Positions 49,928 through 58,831 of a DNA stretch of 64,000 bases are shown in pieces. The notes beneath the pieces are model-generated. The model was not told the origin of the DNA and ran no database searches. It saw only the letters and a program-made list of their open reading frames with translations. Source of the DNA: Haladaptatus salinisoli (lineage in GTDB: Archaea > Halobacteriota > Halobacteria > Halobacteriales > Haladaptataceae). A program made the position numbers and the translations under genes. Positions within the stretch are counted from its first letter, which is position 1; each line of letters begins with the position of its first letter. Location: contig NZ_CP085333.1 in the NCBI RefSeq assembly GCF_020614375.1, positions 1-64,000 on the forward strand, given 5' to 3'.

Positions 49928-51154
49928 ATGTCACAAGAGAAAGCCACTGGCAGAACGACTCGTCAATCCTCCACACAGGATGGTACGCAGGTACCAAAAT
50001 CTGCAGATAACCTCATACTCAGTTCGGATAGCGTTGTTACTCCAACATTGAGTGTGATTATGCCTACGCTCAATGAAGAGGAGGGAATTGCTGAATGTAT
50101 CGAGATGGTCAAACGGGGTATTGATAGAATCGGAGTTACGACCGAGATCATCATTAGCGATAGTTCGACGGATCGAACCCCTGAGATTGCACGAGAAATG
50201 GGAGCGATCGTCGTCGAGCCAGACGAACCTGGGTATGGATACGCATATAGATATGCGTTTGAGCGAGCTCGAGGCGAGTACATCGTCATCGGCGACGCTG
50301 ATACGACGTATGATTTTGAGGATATCCCCCGGCTTCTCGATGAAGTCACTAACAACGATGCGGACATGGTGATGGGAAGTCGTCTTGGAGGTGAAATCAA
50401 ATCAGGAGCAATGCCTCCACTACACCAATATATTGGAAACCCATTACTGACGAAGTTCTTGAACACCTTTTATGGAGCTGGTGTCTCCGACGCACATAGT
50501 GGCTTCCGGATTATCAAGCGAGAAGCGCTTGAGAACTTGGAGTTGAAAACGGATGGGATGGAGTTTGCGAGCGAGATGATAATGGAGGCTGGGGCACGCG
50601 ATATGACGATCAAGGAAGTCCCAATTACGTACCACGAGCGAGAGGGTGATGCGACTCTCGACAGCTTTGAGGATGGCTGGCGCCACGTGAAGTTCATGCT
50701 CGTGAACGCGCCTGGCTATCTGTTCTCAATTCCAGCAATGATTTTGACTGGGATTGGAGTGCTAATCATGTCACTCGCATATTTCAGCATTCCAATTGGT
50801 GGAGTGAATGTGGGCATTCACTCGATGATAGCTGGAAGTCTGCTTGCTATTAGCGGCTATCAAATTGGCAGTCTCGGGGTGTTTGCGACAGTAGCTGGGA
50901 ATCCAATCAAGAAATCTCGACAGCCTGTGATGGGATGGTTATTGAAGCGGCTACAGCTTGAACATACAGCGACACTGGGATTGGTATTATTTACTGGGGG
51001 TGCTGTATATGCTGGCTATTTACTCATCCGATGGGTAACCAGCGGTTTCACCGTATTGCCGCTTTTGATGGAAGATATCGTCGCATTTACCGCAATCGTC
51101 CTAGGGGTACAGACGGTATTCTCGTCATTCTTCATGAGTACGATTGCAGAGTGA
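49928..51154 (+). CDS. GT2 polyprenyl-phosphate glycosyltransferase (DPM1-like), 408 aa
   Basis: A GT-A domain of the family 2 type is present: LSVIMPTLNEEEGIAECIEM, IIISDSSTDRTPEIAR, then GDADTTYDFEDIP with the D-x-D metal motif (about residues 118-122) and MGSRLGGEIKSGAMPPLHQY, GAGVSDAHSGFRI. Three or four membrane helices end the chain (LFSIPAMILTGIGVLIMSLA, LGVFATVAGNP, LGLVLFTGGAVYAGYLLI). This layout matches dolichol-phosphate sugar synthases of archaeal N-glycosylation. It probably charges the lipid carrier with a hexose on the cytoplasmic face for the glycan locus downstream. Confidence 0.87.
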   Translation: MSQEKATGRTTRQSSTQDGTQVPKSADNLILSSDSVVTPTLSVIMPTLNEEEGIAECIEMVKRGIDRIGVTTEIIISDSSTDRTPEIAREMGAIVVEPDEPGYGYAYRYAFERARGEYIVIGDADTTYDFEDIPRLLDEVTNNDADMVMGSRLGGEIKSGAMPPLHQYIGNPLLTKFLNTFYGAGVSDAHSGFRIIKREALENLELKTDGMEFASEMIMEAGARDMTIKEVPITYHEREGDATLDSFEDGWRHVKFMLVNAPGYLFSIPAMILTGIGVLIMSLAYFSIPIGGVNVGIHSMIAGSLLAISGYQIGSLGVFATVAGNPIKKSRQPVMGWLLKRLQLEHTATLGLVLFTGGAVYAGYLLIRWVTSGFTVLPLLMEDIVAFTAIVLGVQTVFSSFFMSTIAE

Positions 51155-51257
51155 CAACATATAGCTATAAAATTTGACTCATTAACTTTTGCTCACCGAA
51201 ATTCAATAAGCGGAATAAATCCAACAGATTTTTACAAACAAGGATTCCAAACATCAT

Positions 51258-52151
51258 ATGGATTGTATTAGCGTTATCATACCAACTAAAGATGCTGGGG
51301 AGAATTTTGAACAGGTACTTAAACTAATAAGGTCACAGGATGTACCAAAAGTCGAAATAATTGTAGTAGACTCTGGGTCTACTGATAATACTTTAAAAGT
51401 TGCGGAGGAAATTGCTGATATAGTCATTCAAATCCACCCTAGCGAGTTCCATCATGGAAAAACCCGGAATTTAGGAGCTGATGCTGCTTCTGGCGAAATT
51501 ATTGTCTTTACAGTTCAAGATGCATTGCCTGCATCAACTTCTTGGTTATCCAATTTGATTAGCCCAATTGTAACAGGTACTGCTGATGCTACTTACGGAA
51601 ATCAAATAGCTCATACTGAGGCCAAGCCTCCTGATAAGTTCTTTTATGAATATTTCTATCCTAACAGTAAGGTCGTTCTTAGCAAGCAAGACACATACGA
51701 CAAGAAAAGGTTTTACCTCGATAATATATTTCTATCAGATGTTTCCTCAGCAATATCGAGATCTATTTGGGAAGAGTTTAAATTTCGAGAGTCTATAGAA
51801 ATGTCAGAGGACAAAGATTTGGCATTCAGGATCGCGAATGCTGGCTACTCCCTACAATATTGTCCTAAGGCAAAAGTACACCATTCTCATGACTACTCTC
51901 TACAATCCTTATTCTTTAGGCGGTACAAGGATGGAATGGCTTTCGAAAATATTGCAACTGATGGATCGGATGATTTTTTAAACGAAGGTGTCAAGTATGT
52001 TTTTTCGGAGTTCCACTATCTATATAAAAAAGATCAACTTCAATGGATACCATATACTATTTTATATAACTTCACTTATTTTATCTCGTTTACTCTAGGG
52101 AAAAATCATAAATTGATCCCCAAGCCTATTCATAAGTTTCTTTCCAATTAG
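51258..52151 (+). CDS. GT2 glycosyltransferase (rhamnosyltransferase-like), 297 aa
   Basis: The GT-A start is ISVIIPTKDAGENFEQVLKL, then EIIVVDSGSTDNTLKVAEE and FHHGKTRNLGADAASGEIIV, with the catalytic region VQDALPASTSW standing in for D-x-D, as in rhamnosyl- and glycan-chain transferases. A later EMSEDKDLAFRIANAGY segment holds the general-base acid, followed by KVHHSHDYSLQSL. It is markedly AT-rich compared with genes left of 51.1 kb. It ends in a 4-bp convergent overlap with the next gene. The sugar donor and acceptor are not predictable. Confidence 0.83.
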   Translation: MDCISVIIPTKDAGENFEQVLKLIRSQDVPKVEIIVVDSGSTDNTLKVAEEIADIVIQIHPSEFHHGKTRNLGADAASGEIIVFTVQDALPASTSWLSNLISPIVTGTADATYGNQIAHTEAKPPDKFFYEYFYPNSKVVLSKQDTYDKKRFYLDNIFLSDVSSAISRSIWEEFKFRESIEMSEDKDLAFRIANAGYSLQYCPKAKVHHSHDYSLQSLFFRRYKDGMAFENIATDGSDDFLNEGVKYVFSEFHYLYKKDQLQWIPYTILYNFTYFISFTLGKNHKLIPKPIHKFLSN

Positions 52152-53209
52152 ATTACTTCTTCAAATACGTTTAGTAGTCTGTTAGTGGCTTCTCCCCATG
52201 TGAACTGTTGGGCTCTTTTCTTTCCTTTTGAAGAAAGCTCTTCAAGTCGGTCCTGGTCGTCTATAATTTTCAAGCCATCATGTATTGATTCCACTGAATA
52301 AGGGTCAACAAATTCTGCAGCATCGCCCATAACCTCCGGAATAGCTGAAACATTAGAAGTCAATACGGGTGTTCCACAAGCCGCAGCCTCAAGCGGTGGT
52401 AATCCAAATCCCTCATATAATGAGGGGTATGCGAAAAGTGTTGCTTGTTCGTAAATATATCGCAGCTCCTTTCTCGTAACATACCCAAGGTTGAGGACAT
52501 CATCTCGGTTAAAATTTTCCTGACCATACGCTATACTATTTTGCGGTCCAACTACGACAAATTCAATATCGTTATCAAATTCATTGTATGCTTCAAGGAG
52601 CCGTCCCAAATTTTTCCGTCGGTCTGCAGAACCTACAAAAAGAATATATTCATCAGGAAGATCAATAGAAACGCCCGCATTTTCTTCAAAGAACAACTGG
52701 TCGACACCGTTATAAATCACATGTACTTTGGACTCATCGATAGAAAGATGTTCAAGAATCTTTCTCTTTGAAAACTCTGAAACAGTCACTACCGCATCTG
52801 CACTGCGTGCTCCTAGGGGTATCATAAGCTTCCTATAGAACCGTTGGATTGGACTATGGCCTTCTTCTGCTCCAACATGGTGAATCATCATGACTGTTCG
52901 ATGGTTGCCGCCCTTGATTGGGGGTGCGTTAGCGTTTGGACAAAAAAGGATATCGAGATTGTCTCTAGAAGTTAAAATGGGTAGAACAGTTCGCTCCCAC
53001 ATCACTCCATATGGTTGTGAATTTTCCTGGAAGAAGATATTCCGAATAGGGGGAGCATTGTTGAACTGCCGCTGGCTGTCGGAGTGGCCATATAATGTGC
53101 AGGAGTAGTTCGAATTTTTAAGCAGATTCTCGGTATGTCGTATTCCCACTTGTGCCGAACCGTCAGGAGTATCGACGCAAAAAACTCGAGCATTTATTCC
53201 GATATTCAT
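52148..53209 (-). CDS. GT4-family glycosyltransferase, 353 aa
   Basis: GT-B fold with a GT4 C-terminal domain: [28 protein letters not shown], then [20 protein letters not shown] and [16 protein letters not shown] with the E-x7-E motif. The N-terminal half has the [20 protein letters not shown] acceptor region. Such enzymes usually use NDP-sugars and retain configuration. ATG 53209 ([10 protein letters not shown]) is chosen; the longer start adds a basic decapeptide. It is the only minus-strand gene among plus-strand glycosyltransferases and may be transcribed independently. Confidence 0.85.
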   Translation of the reverse strand: MNIGINARVFCVDTPDGSAQVGIRHTENLLKNSNYSCTLYGHSDSQRQFNNAPPIRNIFFQENSQPYGVMWERTVLPILTSRDNLDILFCPNANAPPIKGGNHRTVMMIHHVGAEEGHSPIQRFYRKLMIPLGARSADAVVTVSEFSKRKILEHLSIDESKVHVIYNGVDQLFFEENAGVSIDLPDEYILFVGSADRRKNLGRLLEAYNEFDNDIEFVVVGPQNSIAYGQENFNRDDVLNLGYVTRKELRYIYEQATLFAYPSLYEGFGLPPLEAAACGTPVLTSNVSAIPEVMGDAAEFVDPYSVESIHDGLKIIDDQDRLEELSSKGKKRAQQFTWGEATNRLLNVFEEVI

Positions 53210-53364
53210 ATGTATAGACTTTCTTTTCTCTATGGTCATGATTGCTTCGGTCTACTTAGAGTAATGGTATAATTAAAGAAAATTAATAATAGCAGAAGTT
53301 CAGGGAAGAAGAGAATCGACACGCTTTTTATTACTCCAACCCTATTTACTACTTGATATTATCT

Positions 53365-54591
53365 ATGGCAAAAATTTGTTTCGTAAATGCACAATTACCG
53401 CCTCACCAAAATGGTGGTGCTGGAAATTATGTTCTTCGAGTAGCTAGATCGCTGCTTAATCGAGGGCACACAGTGAAAGTTCTTACTACAAAACCTTATG
53501 ATGGGAAATCGTCGCTTAGACCTCAGTCTGAGTCAATGGATGAAATACCAATCGAACGATTCTATCCAATGAACATCTCCCATAGAAGTGGTGACAACCC
53601 ATTCGGACTGCCAGGGAAGGTACTTTGGCATATAGGTGATGTTGTGAATCCCCACAGTTCAAAAGTTGCGGAAGAAGTCTTTTCGGAATTTGACCCAGAT
53701 ATCATACACACCAATAATTTAATGGGAATATCAGTAAAGCTAAGCAAAATTGCCCAGAAATATGATCGCTACCACGTTCACACCCTCCATGATTATGGTC
53801 TCATCTGCCCAAAAAGCACATTACTTCGTGAGTGGACCGCTGAGGATCAATTTGAGGTATGTGAAAGCCCCCCACTCCCTTGTCAGGCTTACTTAGGACA
53901 GAAGCAAAATTATATCGGAAGTCCTGATCTTGTGACTGGCCCGAGTCAACATATCATTGATATCCATCAAGAACATGGTTTCTTTGAAGGAGTAGAAACA
54001 GATTGTATCCCACTTGGGGTGTTAGATGTAAAAAATTCTACCACTGGTGTCAAAACCAAACGTTCGTTCTTATTCGCCGGTCAACAGACACATCCAAAAG
54101 GTTTAGAAACAATTTTTCAAGTTGCACGCCAGTTGCAAAGCGTGACATTCCACATTTGTGGAACTGGCCCACTCGAAAATAAAACAAAGTCTGTAGCCGA
54201 GTCGTTACCAAACCTCAAGTATCACGGTTTTGTTTCCAAAAACCGCCTGGAGGAATTACGGGAGGAAGTTACTGCAGCGATCGTTCCATCTCTTTGGATG
54301 GAAAACTCACCACTAACAATTTATGAGAGCTTTGCTCGTGGACTCCCAGTAATTGGAAGCAAAATTGGAGGAATACCAGAATTGGTCTCCGATGACGTCC
54401 GTGGAATATTAATGGAACCTGGTTCTACAGAATCTTTAAAATCTGCTGTCCGCGAAATTGTCGAAATGGAAAATGAAAAACTTGCCAATATGCAACAATC
54501 TTGTCTCGAATGGGCGCGGAGGCACACTCTCGAGAAACATGTAGATTATTTGGAGAGTGATGCATATGGAGAGGCTATGAATGAGAAGTAA
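53365..54591 (+). CDS. GT4-family glycosyltransferase, 408 aa
   Basis: The N-terminal GT-B motif KICFVNAQLPPHQNGGAGNY binds the acceptor, and the C-terminal domain has RSFLFAGQQTHPKGLETIFQ, FHICGTGPLE and AAIVPSLWMENSPLTIYESF with GLPVIGSKIGGIPELV. These are hallmarks of GT4 chain-extending transferases. ATG 53365 (MAKICF) is chosen over a TTG 12 bp upstream. The gene ends 5 bp before the flippase gene, so both are likely cotranscribed and act in one glycan pathway. Confidence 0.86.
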   Translation: MAKICFVNAQLPPHQNGGAGNYVLRVARSLLNRGHTVKVLTTKPYDGKSSLRPQSESMDEIPIERFYPMNISHRSGDNPFGLPGKVLWHIGDVVNPHSSKVAEEVFSEFDPDIIHTNNLMGISVKLSKIAQKYDRYHVHTLHDYGLICPKSTLLREWTAEDQFEVCESPPLPCQAYLGQKQNYIGSPDLVTGPSQHIIDIHQEHGFFEGVETDCIPLGVLDVKNSTTGVKTKRSFLFAGQQTHPKGLETIFQVARQLQSVTFHICGTGPLENKTKSVAESLPNLKYHGFVSKNRLEELREEVTAAIVPSLWMENSPLTIYESFARGLPVIGSKIGGIPELVSDDVRGILMEPGSTESLKSAVREIVEMENEKLANMQQSCLEWARRHTLEKHVDYLESDAYGEAMNEK

Positions 54592-54596
54592 GAAGT

Positions 54597-56123
54597 ATGA
54601 CCTCTGTTAATAATTCCCTTTCCTCGGTTGCATCCAGCGCCGTAATTATGTTGATTGGTTCCCTTTTCGGCCGCGGACTTGCGCTGGCTACGGAAGCATT
54701 AATGGCTCGTTCACTAACGCCCGAAATTTTTGGCCGTATTTCACTCGCATATACAATCATTATAACAATAGCTAATGTTCTTTTATTAGGGGTAAATCAG
54801 GGCATTCCACGGCTGTTATCAGCTAACGAGTCAGGAGAAAAGGAATCTTCACTCATTCAGTCTGCTTTCTTCTTCTCGCTGTTAACGGGTTCCATCGGGG
54901 TTATTGTGATATTGATGATCGTGCAGAATTGGCCGGGGCTTTACGGTGATGAAAATAAATACAAATACATCATCATATTTTCACCATTCTTGATCCTTTT
55001 CCCACTTTCACGTATTTCTGTCTCAGTGCTTCGATCGTGGGAACTAACTTGGCCCGCTATTTTTTCACGGGCTATTGTATCACGAACGCTTGGGCTAGCA
55101 CTTTGGGGTCTCCTTTTCTATTTCGGTTATTCTATTGAGGCTGCTATCAGCTATTGGATAAGCATTCCATTGATTATTGTTATAGTTTCTTCAATATTTA
55201 TCCACAGAAAAATACCGATACAAGATTTCATTTTGAAATACCCTGACAAGGAAGTGGCTAAACAACTTATTACATTCTCATGGCCTCTAGCTATGAGCGC
55301 AATCATGTTTATGTTCCTTTCAAGGATGGACGTCATTATGATTGGCTACTATCTATCATCTACAGAAGTAGGTTATTATCGAGCAATTCAACCCCTACGC
55401 CAGTCTACAGTTATTGTACTTGCTTCTTTTGGGTTCCTTTTTCTCCCCCTAGCGACGAATTTTTACGAAAATGACGCTATCGCCGATTTAGATCGGTTGT
55501 TCACAAGTGTTACAAAATGGGTTGTTGTGACTACCCTCCCGGTTATATTAGGACTCACTTTATTTTCGAAAGATGTAGTAACATTTCTCCTCGGCAAGAG
55601 TTATTTGCCATCAGCATTACCATTGAGTTTACTAGTCGGTGGATTTTTCGTAAGAGCAGTTACTGGACTCGATGGAGAGGTAACAAAAGCCATTAATAAA
55701 CCGAAGATAGAATTATATGCTGCTCTTGTAGGTACTTTGATAAATATTCTTTTGAATATAGTTCTTATTCCAAGGTATGGTATTGCCGGGGCAGCAGTCG
55801 CAACTGTATTTGGTTACGCAATATACAACGGAGTTGAACTCTACGCTATATATAGATTTGTTGGGATAACCCCGTTTTCTAACAATATATTCAAATCGGC
55901 TTTGTTTACCACGGCTGTTGCGCTGGTGTACGTACGGTTGGTTGACATTCCTTCAAGCATAACTTATGTTATTTTATCAACAATCCTATTCATGTTCGTC
56001 TCATTCTTATCTCTTCCATTAACAGGTAGTGTTAGTGAAGCTGATTTGCTACTTATTAAAAGACTTGAAAAACGAACTAATGTTGATTTTCAGTTCCTTA
56101 GACAGTTACTCGACATTAAGTGA
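54597..56123 (+). CDS. Wzx-like flippase (MATE/PST family), 508 aa
   Basis: About 12-14 membrane helices with the polysaccharide-transporter start (SSAVIMLIGSLFGRGLALAT, then EALMARSLTPEIFGRISLAY) and a later ALPLSLLVGGFFVRAVTGLD region characteristic of oligosaccharide flippases. It should turn a lipid-linked oligosaccharide to the outer face of the membrane. It follows a glycosyltransferase by 5 bp. Related haloarchaeal flippases serve N-glycosylation; the exact lipid substrate is not predictable. The next gene is convergent, with about 30 bp between. Confidence 0.88.
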   Translation: MTSVNNSLSSVASSAVIMLIGSLFGRGLALATEALMARSLTPEIFGRISLAYTIIITIANVLLLGVNQGIPRLLSANESGEKESSLIQSAFFFSLLTGSIGVIVILMIVQNWPGLYGDENKYKYIIIFSPFLILFPLSRISVSVLRSWELTWPAIFSRAIVSRTLGLALWGLLFYFGYSIEAAISYWISIPLIIVIVSSIFIHRKIPIQDFILKYPDKEVAKQLITFSWPLAMSAIMFMFLSRMDVIMIGYYLSSTEVGYYRAIQPLRQSTVIVLASFGFLFLPLATNFYENDAIADLDRLFTSVTKWVVVTTLPVILGLTLFSKDVVTFLLGKSYLPSALPLSLLVGGFFVRAVTGLDGEVTKAINKPKIELYAALVGTLINILLNIVLIPRYGIAGAAVATVFGYAIYNGVELYAIYRFVGITPFSNNIFKSALFTTAVALVYVRLVDIPSSITYVILSTILFMFVSFLSLPLTGSVSEADLLLIKRLEKRTNVDFQFLRQLLDIK

Positions 56124-56152
56124 TAAGATCAAACCAATATAACTATCTTATA

Positions 56153-57076
56153 CTATTCAATGTATCCGAGAGCTTGTAACTTCCTTTCTCGGCTGACTTT
56201 GTTTTCTTTGGCGTCTTTAAGATTAGGCTCATAATCCCCTACGTCAGATGCAGAAGTTTGTATCCAAGGTACTTCTCGAAGGCAACGGAGAGGCGATCCA
56301 GGTGGATGACCGTAAATATTCCACTCACCTTTCGCATTTCCATGATCACTGGTAATTATTACATTATCAGCATCAATGTTTTGAAGCAATAGCTTTATTT
56401 CATCGAGGACAATTTCTAAATTGTTCCGGTAAGCCGCCCAAACCTCCTTTTCGGTGAGCTCATTGTCCCGGAGACGCTCCCAAACGTCTTTAGTATCTTG
56501 ATTTCCCCATTTATCTTTTTCTTTTGAACTCATTAGTTCTGGATGGGGAATAAATGGGCAGTGGGGTTGCATATAATGTGCAATAGTGCGTTTCTGACTT
56601 TGTCCTCGGTTTACTGCTATTGTATGATCAGTAATCGCCCGTGGTGGAACAGTCCCGATATCAAGCCAGCTATGACGCCAAACCTCAATAAGTTGTCCAA
56701 AATCCACATTGGAAAGTTTAGTCGCTGAAAATGGATTGCCACAGATATAATTTGTTTTTTGGATTTCTTTGTTATACTTCTCAACAAAAGTTTTTTCCAT
56801 CCATTGTGCTGTAGTACTGTCAAGCGACCAAATAGATTCGATATCATTGATAAAGTCATATTTATTTTTCATTTCCTTCATTAAATCGAGACGGCAGGCG
56901 TCGGCAACAACCAGTAAATCCCAATCTTCATCATAAATATTTTCGCCACGCGGTCGAATGTAATTTCCTTGTTCTAATGCTTTGTTGTATACTGGACGCG
57001 CTGATGCTCTGAGGCCTTCTATTCCATCGCGCTTAATACGATTAAACGAACGTTTTGTCCATTGTTTAACTTTCAT
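56153..57076 (-). CDS. alkaline-phosphatase-superfamily (sulfatase-like) protein, 307 aa
   Basis: A short member of the superfamily. After a basic N-terminal helix, DEDWDLLVVADACRLDLMKE gives the first metal acid. IWSLDSTTAQWME holds possible Ser/Thr nucleophiles, but no clear PWT motif is seen. HYMQPHCPFIPHPEL follows, then NVIITSDHGNAKGEWNIYG with the Asp-His ligand pair. The end is RERKLQALGYIE, like the LExLGYI tail of its neighbours. A phospho- or sulfo-group transferase acting on surface glycans is plausible. It is about 160-190 residues shorter than the neighbours, and it lies downstream of the next gene on the same strand. Confidence 0.75.
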   Translation of the reverse strand: MKVKQWTKRSFNRIKRDGIEGLRASARPVYNKALEQGNYIRPRGENIYDEDWDLLVVADACRLDLMKEMKNKYDFINDIESIWSLDSTTAQWMEKTFVEKYNKEIQKTNYICGNPFSATKLSNVDFGQLIEVWRHSWLDIGTVPPRAITDHTIAVNRGQSQKRTIAHYMQPHCPFIPHPELMSSKEKDKWGNQDTKDVWERLRDNELTEKEVWAAYRNNLEIVLDEIKLLLQNIDADNVIITSDHGNAKGEWNIYGHPPGSPLRCLREVPWIQTSASDVGDYEPNLKDAKENKVSRERKLQALGYIE

Positions 57077-57146
57077 ATGTTCCGGTTTTTTCTTAGAGGG
57101 AATAAGTATTCCTGTTTATCGACGTATTTTACCAAGCTTGAATAGA

Positions 57147-58544
57147 CTAGATATATCCCAATTCTTCGAGTCTGTTTTCTACCGTTTTGTTAACGATAAC
57201 CTCTTCTTCGCTATTTGCGTCATAATCAATATCAATACGTTCCAACAATACGTCTGAAAGTTCTTCTTTTTTTTCCTCATTACACGAACTACAGTCATTC
57301 AAATCTACTAACTCTAAAGTTCCGTCTTCCCAATAGATAAGCTTATCTTTATTTGACTGAACCACACGACGGCGATCTGTATAAACTTCCTCATCGTGTC
57401 GTAATTTCGATGATTTTGAACGAAGTGTACCTATATCTGGGCGCGGTGAAAGATATTCTGAAACTGCGTATTTTCGAGTGCTTTTCGAATGAAAAGATAG
57501 CCCTTTTTTTGATGTCTCTCGTTCAATACCCGCCATATCTAAAATAGTTGGATAGATATCCCGAAGTTCTACTAATTCAGAGGATTTTGTCGGAGTATTT
57601 GGCCCAGAAATAATTAGCGGAACGTGAAGAAGTGTTTGTTGGACACTATATTGGTGATCCATAAGGTCAAAATCACCTATATTCTCGCCATGATCACCAG
57701 CTATTATAACAGTCGTCTCTGGCTTAAGGAAATTAATGAGATCGTTTAGTATCTCACCAAGATACTGGATTGACGCCCGATAGAGTGCTTTAAGCACCTC
57801 AAAGTCTCGATCACTCATATCTACAGCACCAGATACAAAATCCCATGGATTCTGATTTATCTCAAGTGCTTCTTCATAACTTACTTCTTCTGGAAGATGC
57901 TGCTCTGCATGCTGCCGAGGTGGTTCATACGGAAGATGAGCCTCTGTGAAATTGGCAAAGAAGAATGATGGCGCTTCAATATCAGCAAGAAGATTTTGCG
58001 CTCGGGAGGCAAGATGTAGAGCTCCACTTCCTTTTTTACGTGACTGATATAGTAAATATGCTAGGTTTCCCGCGTTCTTTATAGGAGAACCACTGGTTAA
58101 GTTTTTAGAAAGTGACTGTAGTCGATTACGCCAATTTTCGGCTCCAACCACAGCGGACATATCTTCACCATTAAAAAAGTATTCCCACTTGGTAAGAAAG
58201 TAGTCAAATCCGTCACTGAACCCGTAATTAGGAGAGAGCCAAGGATTGGCTGACACGCCAACTGTCGTGTACCCAACCCTTGAGAGTTCCTTCAAAAACG
58301 TCGGATGATTCCAAGTGGGGTTATCCCCTGTGATACCGTGTTGGGATGGATACATGCCAGTAAATATTGATCCGTGTGATGGAACCGTCCAAGGACCGTT
58401 CGTGATTGCCTGTGGGTATCGAACTCCATCCCTTTCAAGTGATTTAAATACAGGAAGGCATTTTTCATCAAGTAATTCATAGAATGTTGATGCCCTTACA
58501 CTATCGAGGACGATTAATGCGATGTCGGGTCGTTCTCCTTTCAT
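57147..58544 (-). CDS. sulfatase-superfamily protein with Thr nucleophile position, 465 aa
   Basis: The sulfatase/phosphotransferase fold is shown by IALIVLDSVRASTFYELL (Asp14 metal ligand), NGPWTVPSHGSIFTGMYPSQ with Thr53 at the position usually held by Cys or Ser, ANFTEAHLPYEPP, and VIIAGDHGENIGDFDLMDHQ. The C-terminal end NRLEELGYI is shared with the later sulfatase-like proteins. Thr at the nucleophile site recalls LtaS-type phosphoglycerol transferases rather than formylglycine sulfatases. ATG 58544 (MKGERPDIAL) is chosen because the longer frame adds a non-family segment. Confidence 0.8.
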   Translation of the reverse strand: MKGERPDIALIVLDSVRASTFYELLDEKCLPVFKSLERDGVRYPQAITNGPWTVPSHGSIFTGMYPSQHGITGDNPTWNHPTFLKELSRVGYTTVGVSANPWLSPNYGFSDGFDYFLTKWEYFFNGEDMSAVVGAENWRNRLQSLSKNLTSGSPIKNAGNLAYLLYQSRKKGSGALHLASRAQNLLADIEAPSFFFANFTEAHLPYEPPRQHAEQHLPEEVSYEEALEINQNPWDFVSGAVDMSDRDFEVLKALYRASIQYLGEILNDLINFLKPETTVIIAGDHGENIGDFDLMDHQYSVQQTLLHVPLIISGPNTPTKSSELVELRDIYPTILDMAGIERETSKKGLSFHSKSTRKYAVSEYLSPRPDIGTLRSKSSKLRHDEEVYTDRRRVVQSNKDKLIYWEDGTLELVDLNDCSSCNEEKKEELSDVLLERIDIDYDANSEEEVIVNKTVENRLEELGYI

Positions 58545-58831
58545 TGTTTTATGTACTGATGTTAAGGAGAGTTTAAAATGATTCGGTTTTTGAGTACAGC
58601 GGTCAACCCACTCGCAATATGAATATATATCGAATGCCACACCCCCATCAGATCGTACCTATGATATATCAGCCCAGGCGTAATGGGAATGCCTTCAACG
58701 CTACGCCAGAGAATGTAATTAACGACTAAGGGACCACACAAGCACCCAATTTATTGACGCTAAACAATTCAATTTGGGACATATGGATTAAAAACGAAGC
58801 ATTAATACCATTCCAACAAGTGGATGAGATA

